Assembly (NCBI RefSeq): GCF_000719555.1 | Contig: NZ_JOGX01000007.1 | Coordinates: forward strand, 62,001-126,000 | Source of the DNA: Streptomyces sp. NRRL F-5727 | Lineage (GTDB): Bacteria; Actinomycetota; Actinomycetes; Streptomycetales; Streptomycetaceae | DNA length: 64,000 bases | Direction of reading: 5' to 3' | Shown here: piece after piece, positions 1 through 7,301 of the stretch | Layout of the letters: each line of letters opens with the position of its first letter | How positions within the stretch are numbered: position 1 is the stretch's first letter | Notes under the pieces: generated by a model | Told to the model about the DNA's origin: nothing | The model's database searches: none | What the model saw: only the letters and a program-made list of their open reading frames with translations | Translations under genes and position numbers: made by a program

Positions 1-24
1 CGCGGGGCTGCGTACGCTGCTGAA

Positions 25-990
25 ATGCAGCTGGAGTTGAGGCATCTCGAAGCCGTCTGCCGGATTGCGGAGGCGGGAAGTCTGGGCCGCGCGGCGCTCC
101 GGCTCGGCATCTCGCAGCCGGCGCTCTCGGCCCAGTTGCGCCGGATCGAGCGGGTCGCGGGCGGGGAGCTGTTCCTGCGCGGGCGGCACGGCGTGGAGCC
201 CACCCCGCTGGGCGAGTTCGTGCTCTCCAAGGCGCGGCTGGTGCTCGGCGAGATGGACGCGATCGCGGCCGGGGCGCGGGCCGTCGCCCCCGACGCCCCG
301 CTGCGGCTCGGCTGCATCCTGCTGGTCCTGGTCGACACGCTGCTCGATCGGCTCGAACAGGTGGTGGCCGGGCGGGAGTTCGCGGTGACGGTGGAGCACT
401 CGGCGACCACCCTGACCCGGCAGCTCGGCGCGGGCCGCTACGACGCGGTGCTGTACGGGGAGGTCAACGACCACGAGGTGCCGCTCCCGGAGGGGACGAC
501 GGCCCGGACGCTGATCCCCAAGGAGCCGTTCTGCGTCCGCCTCTCGGCGGAGCACCCGCTGGCCGGGAAGGAGCGGATCGCGCTGGCCGAGCTGGCGGGC
601 GAGTCCTGGATGACGCTGGTGGAGGACGACGACGGCGGCCCCGAGGCGCTGGTCGCGGCCTGCGAGCGGGCCGGCTTCACCCCGTCGCTGCGGCACCGGG
701 TCGCCGACCGGAAGATCCACTACGACCTGATCGCCTCGGGCCGGGCGATCTCCCTGAGCCAGCCCACCGCCCCGGCCGCCGAGGGCACCGTGCTCCGCCC
801 CCTGGAGGGCGACCCGGTGACCGGCCGCATCCGCCTCGCCTGGAACCGCTCGACGGTCGCCGCCCGGCACGCGGAACTCCTGTACCGCGCGGCGGCCGAG
901 GCGTACCTGGCCAACATCGCCAACAACCCCTTCCACCAGGAATGGTGGACCGCCCGCCCGGAACTGCACCCGGTCCTGGCGGTGGAGTGA
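25..990 (+). CDS. LysR-family transcriptional regulator
   Basis: A 321-residue LysR-type regulator. The first 65 residues form the winged helix-turn-helix: SLGRAALRLGISQPALSAQL is the helix-turn-helix, followed by the wing around ELFLRGRHGVEPTPLG. Residues about 90-300 form the periplasmic-binding-protein-like effector domain. Members are usually tetramers that bind a small co-inducer. The regulated gene cannot be told from context, because the gene starts near the window edge and the next gene is convergent with only one base between the stop codons. A divergent partner may lie outside the window. The ATG start has no clear ribosome-binding site in the 24 visible upstream bases. Confidence 0.9.
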   Translation: MQLELRHLEAVCRIAEAGSLGRAALRLGISQPALSAQLRRIERVAGGELFLRGRHGVEPTPLGEFVLSKARLVLGEMDAIAAGARAVAPDAPLRLGCILLVLVDTLLDRLEQVVAGREFAVTVEHSATTLTRQLGAGRYDAVLYGEVNDHEVPLPEGTTARTLIPKEPFCVRLSAEHPLAGKERIALAELAGESWMTLVEDDDGGPEALVAACERAGFTPSLRHRVADRKIHYDLIASGRAISLSQPTAPAAEGTVLRPLEGDPVTGRIRLAWNRSTVAARHAELLYRAAAEAYLANIANNPFHQEWWTARPELHPVLAVE

Positions 991-991
991 G

Positions 992-1813
992 CTAGTCGTA
1001 GCTGATGTCGGAGGGGGTGTAGCGGCAGGTGGTGGGGTCGGGGCCGGTGCCGAGTTCGGTGGGCTCCTTGCCGGTGTCGTTGCCGGTGAAGCGGGTGCAG
1101 GGCTTGATCTTCTTCTTGGTGTCGCCGTGCACGCGGACGTTCCGGAGTGACGCGGTGTCGCCGTAGTTGGCGTTGACACCGACGATCGACTTGCCGGGGG
1201 CGGTGATGTCGACGTCGTTGACGATGATCGTGCGCTTGTACTGCTTCTTGCAGTTGCCGCAGGAGCGGACCAGCTTGCCGAAGTCGGCGACCTGGAACCT
1301 GGTCACCACGAGCTTGCCGGCGCCGTTGAACTGGAAGACCTTGTCGGAGGCGCCCCGGGCTCCGCCGCCGTACACCGCGTAGACGGCTTTGGCCGAGGTG
1401 CCCTTGAAGGTGGCGGCGTCCTCGCCGACGTTCTCCCACCAGACGTTCTGGAGGGTGCAGCTGCCGAGGCAGTGGACGCCGTCGGCGGCGGGGGTGCCGA
1501 GGACGACGTTCTTGAGGGTGGCGCCGTCCTTCAGGACGAAGAGCGGCTGCTGGCTCTCGCCCTGGCCGTCGGAGCCGAGGTCGCCGGTGCCGGAGAAGCG
1601 CTTCAGCTTGCCGTCGTAGGTGCCGGAGACCTGGATCGTCTCCGCGACCGGCTTGTCGCCCTTGGCGGCCGGCCAGGCCGGGACGGCGGCCGGGGCCGCG
1701 CCCGCGGGGGCGAGCAGGCTGGTGGTGACGAGGGCCGCGCCGGTGACTCCGCACGCGGCGAGGCCGCCGAGGAGTGCCCTGCGGCGGCCGGCCCTGCGCT
1801 TGTGTGACGTCAT
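992..1813 (-). CDS. secreted pectate lyase (PL3-like)
   Basis: A 273-residue exported polysaccharide lyase. The N-terminus MTSHKRRAGRRRALLGG followed by a hydrophobic stretch to about residue 40 is a signal peptide with a twin-arginine-like region. The mature part has the short parallel beta-helix pattern of PL3 pectate lyases, with repeated segments such as DGATLKNVVLG, LQNVWWENVGEDAATFKG and the cysteine pair in VRSCGNCKKQYKRT. The family cleaves de-esterified polygalacturonate by calcium-dependent beta-elimination, which would help a soil saprophyte degrade plant material. The ATG at 1813 is preceded by AGGAAAG and overlaps the stop of the upstream EI24 gene by 4 bases, so a longer upstream start is unlikely. 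Codon use matches the neighbours. Confidence 0.85.
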   Translation of the reverse strand: MTSHKRRAGRRRALLGGLAACGVTGAALVTTSLLAPAGAAPAAVPAWPAAKGDKPVAETIQVSGTYDGKLKRFSGTGDLGSDGQGESQQPLFVLKDGATLKNVVLGTPAADGVHCLGSCTLQNVWWENVGEDAATFKGTSAKAVYAVYGGGARGASDKVFQFNGAGKLVVTRFQVADFGKLVRSCGNCKKQYKRTIIVNDVDITAPGKSIVGVNANYGDTASLRNVRVHGDTKKKIKPCTRFTGNDTGKEPTELGTGPDPTTCRYTPSDISYD

Positions 1814-2649
1814 GAGTTGTCTTTCCTGAGGGGGATGCGGTGCACCCCCTGGTCGCCGCCCGGCGAGGAAAGGTTGCCGTCTTCTTGATCGTTTTCTTCG
1901 GTGTCGCCGCCCTGCTCCCCGCGCAGGTCGCGGACCATCAGCGTCGCGCCGGCCACCGCGCCGGGCATCAGGAAGACCGCCACGAAGGGGACGAGGAAGG
2001 CGAGGGTCAGCGGGACGCCGAAGCCGAGGGTGACACCGCGCCGGCCGCGCAGCAGCGTCAGGCGCTCCTTGAGCTCGACGCCCCGCCGCTGGAGGGCGAC
2101 GGCGGTCAGCTCCTCGGCGAGGAAGAAGCCGGAGACGCAGAAGCCGAGGGCGGGCACGACGGTCTGGCCGACGACGGGGATGAAGCCGCAGGCGAAGAGC
2201 AGCACGCCGTAGAGGGCGACCCGGAGCACCACCCGCAGGCTGTCGCGCGCCGAGATCCACAGCTCGCGCCAGAGCGGGAGGCCGGACTCGGGGACGTCGC
2301 CGCCCTCGCTGCGGTCGACGTCCTCGGAGAGGGACTCGTAGAAGGGCTGGCCGACGAGGAGGGTGACGGCGGTGAAGGTGATGACGGCGAGGAAGAGGCC
2401 GAAGACGAAGACGAGGGCCGTCAGCGCGTTGCGGAAGAGGCCGAGCCACGGGGAGGACCAGTCGTCGGCGAACGGCGTCGCCCAGGCCACCAGGTCGTCC
2501 GCGCCGAACCCGAGGCCGGTCAGGGCCCCGGCGTAGAGGACGAGGGTGACGAGACCCGGCAGCAGTCCGAAGCCGAACTGGCGCCCGTGCTGTGCCACCC
2601 ACTTCTGGCCCTGGACCAGATAACCGAAACCCGCCCCGAAATCGCGCAT
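1810..2649 (-). CDS. EI24/CysZ-like membrane protein
   Basis: A 279-residue integral membrane protein of the EI24 (etoposide-induced 2.4/CysZ) type. Hydrophobic segments lie near residues 25-50, 70-105, 140-180 and 215-245. The motif GQPFYESLSEDVD after the second segment and the amphipathic region around GLPLWRELWISARDSLRVV are typical of the family. CysZ members move sulfate, but most actinobacterial members are uncharacterised, so the substrate is unknown. The acidic C-terminal tail (GGDTEENDQEDGN) is hydrophilic. The stop codon overlaps the start of the pectate lyase by 4 bases, implying co-translation of two functionally unrelated products. Confidence 0.8.
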   Translation of the reverse strand: MRDFGAGFGYLVQGQKWVAQHGRQFGFGLLPGLVTLVLYAGALTGLGFGADDLVAWATPFADDWSSPWLGLFRNALTALVFVFGLFLAVITFTAVTLLVGQPFYESLSEDVDRSEGGDVPESGLPLWRELWISARDSLRVVLRVALYGVLLFACGFIPVVGQTVVPALGFCVSGFFLAEELTAVALQRRGVELKERLTLLRGRRGVTLGFGVPLTLAFLVPFVAVFLMPGAVAGATLMVRDLRGEQGGDTEENDQEDGNLSSPGGDQGVHRIPLRKDNS

Positions 2650-2702
2650 ACGCGCAGCCTATCGGGGCGGGTCGGCGGTTCCGTACGGGCGTACGGGTCG
2701 GG

Positions 2703-3125
2703 TCAGACGGCGAGCTCGACCGTGATGTTGCCGCGGGTCGCCTTGGAGTACGGGCAGACCTGGTGGGCCTTCTCGATCAGGCTCTTGGCGGTCTCGGCGT
2801 CCACGTTCGGAAGGGAGGCCGAGATCTTGACGATGAGGCCGAAGCCGTCGTCGTTCTTGCCGATGCCGACCTCGGCGGTGACCGTCGAGCCGGAGATGTC
2901 CGCGTTCTCGTTCCGCGCGACGACGCCGAGGGCGCCCTGGAAGCAGGCGCTGTAGCCGGCCGCGAAGAGCTGCTCGGGGTTGGTGCCCTCGCCGGAGCCG
3001 CCCATGGCCTTGGGCGGGTTGACGACGACGTCGAGCTTGCCGTCGTCGGTGGCGACACGGCCGTCACGGCCGTTCTCCGCGGTGGCGACGGCGGTGTAGA
3101 GAACGTCGGAGTGCTGGATGGACAT
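2703..3125 (-). CDS. ohr: organic hydroperoxide resistance protein (Ohr/OsmC), orphan copy
   Basis: A 140-residue Ohr-type thiol peroxidase. The two redox cysteines are C61 in FAAGYSACFQGAL and C124 in HQVCPYSKATRGN, the standard Ohr pair. Ohr enzymes reduce organic and fatty-acid hydroperoxides in the cytoplasm, recycled by lipoylated proteins. This copy has no OhrR regulator beside it and no obvious OhrR palindrome upstream, unlike the second paralogue at 17932. It may therefore be constitutive or under another stress regulator. The length is normal for the family. It lies on the same strand as the reductase at 3189 but is separated by 63 bases. Confidence 0.93.
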   Translation of the reverse strand: MSIQHSDVLYTAVATAENGRDGRVATDDGKLDVVVNPPKAMGGSGEGTNPEQLFAAGYSACFQGALGVVARNENADISGSTVTAEVGIGKNDDGFGLIVKISASLPNVDAETAKSLIEKAHQVCPYSKATRGNITVELAV

Positions 3126-3188
3126 GCTGGTTCCGCTTTCTTCTCCCCGCCGCGACTCGCGCCCACGATCGCGGCGGCTGAGGGCAGA

Positions 3189-4211
3189 CTACCGGTCCAG
3201 CGAGACGATCATCTTTCCGGTGTTGTCACCGCGGAGCAGGCCGAGGAAGGCGTCCACACCGTTCTCGATCCCGGTGGCGAAGGTCTCGCGGTACTTCAGC
3301 TCGCCGGCGCGCAGCCGGCCGCCGACCTCCTCGACGAACTGCTGCTGGAGGCCGTAGTGGTCGCCGACCAGGACGCCCTGGAGGCGGAGCCGCTTGCCGA
3401 TGATCATCGCCATGTTGCGCGGGCCGGGGACCGGCTCGGTGTCGTTGTACTGCGCGATCATGCCGCAGATGGCGGCGCGGCCGTGCACGTTGAGCGAGGA
3501 GATCGCGGCCTCCAGGTGCTCACCGCCCACGTTGTCGAAGTAGACGTCGATGCCGTCCGGGGCGGCCTCGCGCAGCTGGTCCCGGACAGAGCGCCCGCTC
3601 TTGTAGTTGAAGGCGGCGTCGAAGCCGAGCTCCTCGACCAGCCACTTCACCTTCTCGTCGGAGCCGGCCGAGCCGATGACGCGGGAGGCGCCGTTGAGCT
3701 TGGCGAGCTGGCCGACCTGGCTGCCGACCGCGCCGGCCGCGCCGGAGACGAAGACGGCGTCGCCCGCCTTGAAGGAGGCGGTCTCGAAGAGGCCCGCGTA
3801 GGCGGTCAGGCCGGTCATACCCAGCACGCCGAGGTAGGTGGAGAGCGGGGCGAGCTCCGGGTCCACCTTGGTGGCGTACTCGGCCGGCACGGCGGCGTAC
3901 TCGCGCCAGCCGAGGCCGTGCAGGACGTGGTCGCCCTCGGCGAAGCCCTCCGCGTTCGACGCCACGACGACGCCGACCGCGCCGCCGTCCATCGGGTGGT
4001 CCAGCTTGAACGGCGGGATGTAGGACTTCACGTCGTTCATCCGGCCGCGCATGTACGGATCGACCGAGAAGTGGAGGTTCCGCACCAGGATCCGGCCTTC
4101 GGCGGGCGCCTCGACCGGGACCTCGCGCAGGGCGAAGTCGGCGGGGACGGGCCAGCCGTGCGGGCGGGCGACGAGGTGCCATTCACGGCTGGTGGCGGGC
4201 AGAGCGGTCAT
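3189..4211 (-). CDS. NADP-dependent MDR oxidoreductase (CurA/PTGR1-like)
   Basis: A 340-residue medium-chain dehydrogenase/reductase of the zinc-free leukotriene B4 12-hydroxydehydrogenase branch. The nucleotide-binding Rossmann loop is FVSGAAGAVGSQVGQLAKL (about residues 150-170), and FSVDPYMRGRM near residue 50 is a family hallmark. These enzymes use NADPH to reduce carbon-carbon double bonds in alpha,beta-unsaturated carbonyls, detoxifying electrophiles. The ATG at 4211 was chosen because CTGGAGG lies just upstream; a further upstream start at 4253 would read into the operator. It diverges from a MarR regulator across about 80 bases with an inverted repeat, so it is probably that regulator's target. 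Confidence 0.9.
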   Translation of the reverse strand: MTALPATSREWHLVARPHGWPVPADFALREVPVEAPAEGRILVRNLHFSVDPYMRGRMNDVKSYIPPFKLDHPMDGGAVGVVVASNAEGFAEGDHVLHGLGWREYAAVPAEYATKVDPELAPLSTYLGVLGMTGLTAYAGLFETASFKAGDAVFVSGAAGAVGSQVGQLAKLNGASRVIGSAGSDEKVKWLVEELGFDAAFNYKSGRSVRDQLREAAPDGIDVYFDNVGGEHLEAAISSLNVHGRAAICGMIAQYNDTEPVPGPRNMAMIIGKRLRLQGVLVGDHYGLQQQFVEEVGGRLRAGELKYRETFATGIENGVDAFLGLLRGDNTGKMIVSLDR

Positions 4212-4257
4212 GGGGGGACCTCCAGAAAAAGCTTCACTTGATGAAACAACCATGCGC

Positions 4258-4279
4258 CTTGATATTTCATGTTGTCAAG
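4258..4279. promoter_or_regulatory. probable MarR operator in the divergent promoter
   Basis: An imperfect inverted repeat with outer arms CTTGA and TCAAG, centred between the reductase (minus) and the MarR gene (plus). A related half-site starting CTTGATGAAAC begins at 4237. The stretch is far more AT-rich than its surroundings. MarR proteins commonly bind such sites between themselves and a divergent enzyme gene. The assignment is inferred from position only. Confidence 0.5.
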
Positions 4280-4291
4280 CATCGGAGTACG

Positions 4292-4741
4292 ATGGTGCCC
4301 ATGCCCACCTCACACACCGACCCCGTGACCCTCGAAGTCGTCGAGCTGATCGGCACGGTCGTGGCGCGCTACCACCAGGAGTACGAGGAGGCCGCCGCCA
4401 CCCACTCCCTCACCGGCGCGCAGGCCCGCGTCCTCGGGCTGCTCGCCCTGGAGCCCACGCCGATGCGGAAGATCGCCGAGAAGCTCAAGTGCGAGCCGTC
4501 CAACGTCACGGGGATCATCGACCGCCTGGAGTCCCGGGGCCTGGTCGAGCGGCGCCCCGACCCGGCCGACCGCCGGGTCAAGCTGGCCGCCCCCACCGAC
4601 GAGGGCCGGGACACCGCCCGCCGGCTGCGCGACTCCCTGCGCTTCGCGCGCGAGCCGCTCGGCGAGCTGACCACCGTGGAGCGCACCCTGCTGCGGGACC
4701 TGCTGCGCCGGATGCTCGGCGAGGACCCGGACCCGGCCTGA
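4292..4741 (+). CDS. MarR-family transcriptional regulator
   Basis: A MarR-type regulator of 149 residues. The winged helix-turn-helix is clear: MRKIAEKLKCEPSNVTGIID is the recognition region, and SRGLVERRPDPADRRVK is the beta wing with its conserved DxRxxxv motif. Two in-frame ATG codons compete, at 4292 and 4301. GGAG at 4284 is 4 bases before the first and 13 before the second, so the first was preferred, with little certainty. The protein probably represses itself and the divergent MDR reductase in response to electrophiles or phenolic ligands. No redox cysteine equivalent to OhrR is present near the N-terminus. Confidence 0.9.
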   Translation: MVPMPTSHTDPVTLEVVELIGTVVARYHQEYEEAAATHSLTGAQARVLGLLALEPTPMRKIAEKLKCEPSNVTGIIDRLESRGLVERRPDPADRRVKLAAPTDEGRDTARRLRDSLRFAREPLGELTTVERTLLRDLLRRMLGEDPDPA

Positions 4742-4770
4742 CGGACTCCCCCGGGAGCACCGGTCCAGGT

Positions 4771-5865
4771 CTAGACGCACCACCACAGGAACGGGGTGCA
4801 GGTCTCCGAGGGCTCCGGTGCCGGTGTCGTCGCGGGCGGCGTCGTCGCGCTCGCGGAGGCGGACGGGGTCGCGCCGCCCGAGGCCGGGGCGGTGGGCGAG
4901 CCCGAGGCGCTCGGCGTCGCACCGGGCCCGTCGCCCTGCGGACCCGAGGTGACCTCCGGAACGGACGGCGCCGGCGAGGAGGGCGCGGCGGAGGTGGCGG
5001 CCGGTCCCGCGGTCACGCCGCCCGTCCCCGTACCGGATCCCGTCCCCGCTCCCGTACCGGATCCCGTGCCCGTGCCGGATCCGCCGCCGGAGCCCGAGAC
5101 GGGCGCGGCGACCATGCCGGAACCGCCGCCGGAACCCGTACTGATGCGGCGCGGGCGCCCGGTCGGCGTCGCCGGGCCCGCGGAGCCCTCGGTCGCCCGG
5201 TCGCCGTCCTCGCCGTCCCCCTCCGCGCGCTCGCTCGGATCGCGGGTCGGCAGCGCGGGCGCCGGCGGGGTCTCGGTGACCTCCAGCTCCTCCACGGCCA
5301 GCGCCGGCCCCTTCTCCTCCGGCTCCTCGAGCGCCGCCTTCGCCAGGCCCAGCGACCCCGCCGCGAGGACCAGCCCCAGCGTGCTCATCGCGACCGTCCG
5401 GCCGCGGCCGAACCTCCCCCGCTTCCGGCGGCGCGTCGCCGACCGGCCCGCCGACCGGCCCGCGCTCCTCGGCGGCACCACCACGTCCAGCTCGTAGACG
5501 TGCTCGGGCGCGAGCGGCGCGCCGACGCCCGCCTCGGCCTCCGGCTCGGGCACGGGCTCCGGCTCCAGCTCGGCGGCGTACGGAACGGAGGCGTACGGCT
5601 CGGACCCGTACGACGCCGGCGCGTACGACTCCGACGGATACGGCTCCGCCGGATACGGCTCCGCCCGATACGGCTCGGCCGGATACGGCTCCGGTGCGTA
5701 CGGCCGTCCGGTCGGGTACGGCTCCGGTGCCTCGACGCCCTCGTGAGGCGCGGAGTGAGGCAGGGCGTGGGGGGTGTCGTACCGCAGCCGCTCGACGGAG
5801 GTCCCGCACCCGGCACAGGCGAGGGCCCCGTTGAGATACCGCCGGCACGCGTGGCAGTAGTCCAT
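4771..5865 (-). CDS. zinc-ribbon, repeat-rich single-pass membrane protein (SCO2400-like)
   Basis: A 364-residue protein of unknown function. It opens with a CxxC-x9-CxxC zinc ribbon (C4, C7, C17, C20). A proline/tyrosine-rich region of imperfect EPYPAEPY repeats covers roughly residues 45-100. A basic patch (RRRKRGRFGRGR) precedes one hydrophobic segment near residue 160-180. The rest is a glycine-serine and threonine-proline-rich extracellular part ending in a short C-x6-C tail (C356, C363) with two tryptophans. The architecture resembles the family named after S. coelicolor SCO2400, recalled from general knowledge. It suggests a cytosolic zinc-binding sensor linked to a flexible outer stalk. 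It is convergent with the MarR gene. Confidence 0.7.
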   Translation of the reverse strand: MDYCHACRRYLNGALACAGCGTSVERLRYDTPHALPHSAPHEGVEAPEPYPTGRPYAPEPYPAEPYRAEPYPAEPYPSESYAPASYGSEPYASVPYAAELEPEPVPEPEAEAGVGAPLAPEHVYELDVVVPPRSAGRSAGRSATRRRKRGRFGRGRTVAMSTLGLVLAAGSLGLAKAALEEPEEKGPALAVEELEVTETPPAPALPTRDPSERAEGDGEDGDRATEGSAGPATPTGRPRRISTGSGGGSGMVAAPVSGSGGGSGTGTGSGTGAGTGSGTGTGGVTAGPAATSAAPSSPAPSVPEVTSGPQGDGPGATPSASGSPTAPASGGATPSASASATTPPATTPAPEPSETCTPFLWWCV

Positions 5866-6104
5866 GGGGCTCGCACGCTAGGACGAGCGGCCCGGCCCCG
5901 GGGAGTCCAGGGTGTGAGGATCCTGTGAGGAAACCGCAGGTGAACGCCATGGCGCCGCGATTCTCCCGGTTCGCCACCCCCCGCCCCCCGGCCCCGGGCG
6001 GCGCAGCCCAGCGCGCGCGGCGGGCCCGGCGGTCGCACGATGCGAACAGGACACCCGACCGCGACACCTCGCCCGTGTCAGCACCGCACCCCGGAGGATC
6101 CGCC

Positions 6105-7262
6105 GTGACCGTCAGCCTCGATCAGCTGCGCCGTTGCCATGTCGCCGTCGACCTGGGTGCCGCCCGCACCCGGGTCTTCGTCAAGGGGGCCGGGCTCGTC
6201 GTCGACGAGCCGAGCGTGGCCGCCGTCAACACCCGTACCGGAGCGCTGATCGCGGTCGGCGCGCTCGCCGAGAAGATGACCGGCCGCACCCCGGACTACA
6301 TCCGGGTCGTGCGCCCGGTCTCCGGCGGCACCGTCGTCGACATCGAGATGGCGCAGCGGATGCTCCGTCACCTCCTCGGCGAGAAGCTGCGCCGCCAGCT
6401 CCGCCGCAAGCCCCGGCTGCGCGCCGCCGCCTGCACCCCGCACGACAGCGACCCGCTCGCCCAGCGCGCGGCCGTCGAGACCCTGGTGGGGCTCGGGGCG
6501 CGCCGGGTCGAGCTGGTCGACACGCTGATCGCGGCGGCCGTCGGCTGCGGTCTGCCGGTGGAGCAGCCCACCGCGACCATGATCATGGTGTGCGGGGCGG
6601 CGACGACCCAGGTCGCGGTGCTCTCGCTCGGCGCGATCGTCACGGCCGAGCGGATCCCGGTCGGTGGCGACGCCATCGACCACGCGATCATCCAGCACCT
6701 GCGCCACCACCACGAGCTGATGCTGCCGAGCCAGTCGGTGCGCCCGCTCCAGCTCGCGCTGAGCGGCAACGGCCTGACCCCGCACGGCCCGGTGTCGACC
6801 GAGATCCACGGCCGGGACGTGGCCACCGGTCTGGCCCGCTCGGTGACCGTCGAGACGGCGGCGGTGCGGGAGGCGATCCACACCCCGCTGACGGCGGTGC
6901 TCGACGGCATCGGGAAGGTGCTGCGGGAGTGCCCGCCGGACCTGGTGGCCGACCTCGCCGACCGCGGGATCATGATGGTCGGCGGCAGCGCGCTGCTGCC
7001 GGGCCTGGACCAGATGCTGCGGGACGCCACCGGCATGCCGGTGCACATCGCCGAACGGCCGGACGTCTGCGCCGTGCTGGGCCTCGGCGCGATGCTGGAG
7101 GGCAAGGTCCAGCCGATGGTCCTCGACCCGCTGGGCGACCACCGCGGCCTGGCCGACGCCGACGACGGCCTCGGCGACCGGGACCGGGACCGGGACCGGG
7201 ACCGGGACCGGGACCGGGACCGGGACCGGGACCGCGTGTTCGCGGACGATCTGACGGAGTGA
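6105..7262 (+). CDS. mbl: Mbl/MreB-like actin-family protein
   Basis: A 385-residue bacterial actin homologue. The phosphate-1 loop is VAVDLGAARTRVFVKG near the N-terminus, the second phosphate loop is MVCGAATTQVAVLSLG, and the adenosine-binding loop is IMMVGGSALLPGLDQML. In Streptomyces, Mbl works with MreB in spore-wall synthesis rather than in elongation of vegetative hyphae. The GTG at 6105 was chosen because GGAGG lies 7 bases upstream; longer forms from 5925 read through the divergent promoter. The C-terminus is unusual, with ten tandem Asp-Arg dipeptides before VFADDLTE. The loop sequences diverge from true MreB, so polymerisation is not assured. Confidence 0.82.
   Translation: MTVSLDQLRRCHVAVDLGAARTRVFVKGAGLVVDEPSVAAVNTRTGALIAVGALAEKMTGRTPDYIRVVRPVSGGTVVDIEMAQRMLRHLLGEKLRRQLRRKPRLRAAACTPHDSDPLAQRAAVETLVGLGARRVELVDTLIAAAVGCGLPVEQPTATMIMVCGAATTQVAVLSLGAIVTAERIPVGGDAIDHAIIQHLRHHHELMLPSQSVRPLQLALSGNGLTPHGPVSTEIHGRDVATGLARSVTVETAAVREAIHTPLTAVLDGIGKVLRECPPDLVADLADRGIMMVGGSALLPGLDQMLRDATGMPVHIAERPDVCAVLGLGAMLEGKVQPMVLDPLGDHRGLADADDGLGDRDRDRDRDRDRDRDRDRDRVFADDLTE
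7176..7235 (+). repeat. GACCGG hexanucleotide tandem repeat in mbl
   Basis: Nine perfect copies of GACCGG followed by one GACCGC, in frame, encoding (Asp-Arg)10 near the C-terminus of the Mbl-like protein. Unit length is a multiple of three, so copy-number change would not shift the frame. Confidence 0.97.
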
Positions 7263-7301
7263 CCAATCCCGACATCGCCCGATTCGTATGCCGATGAGAC
7301 C

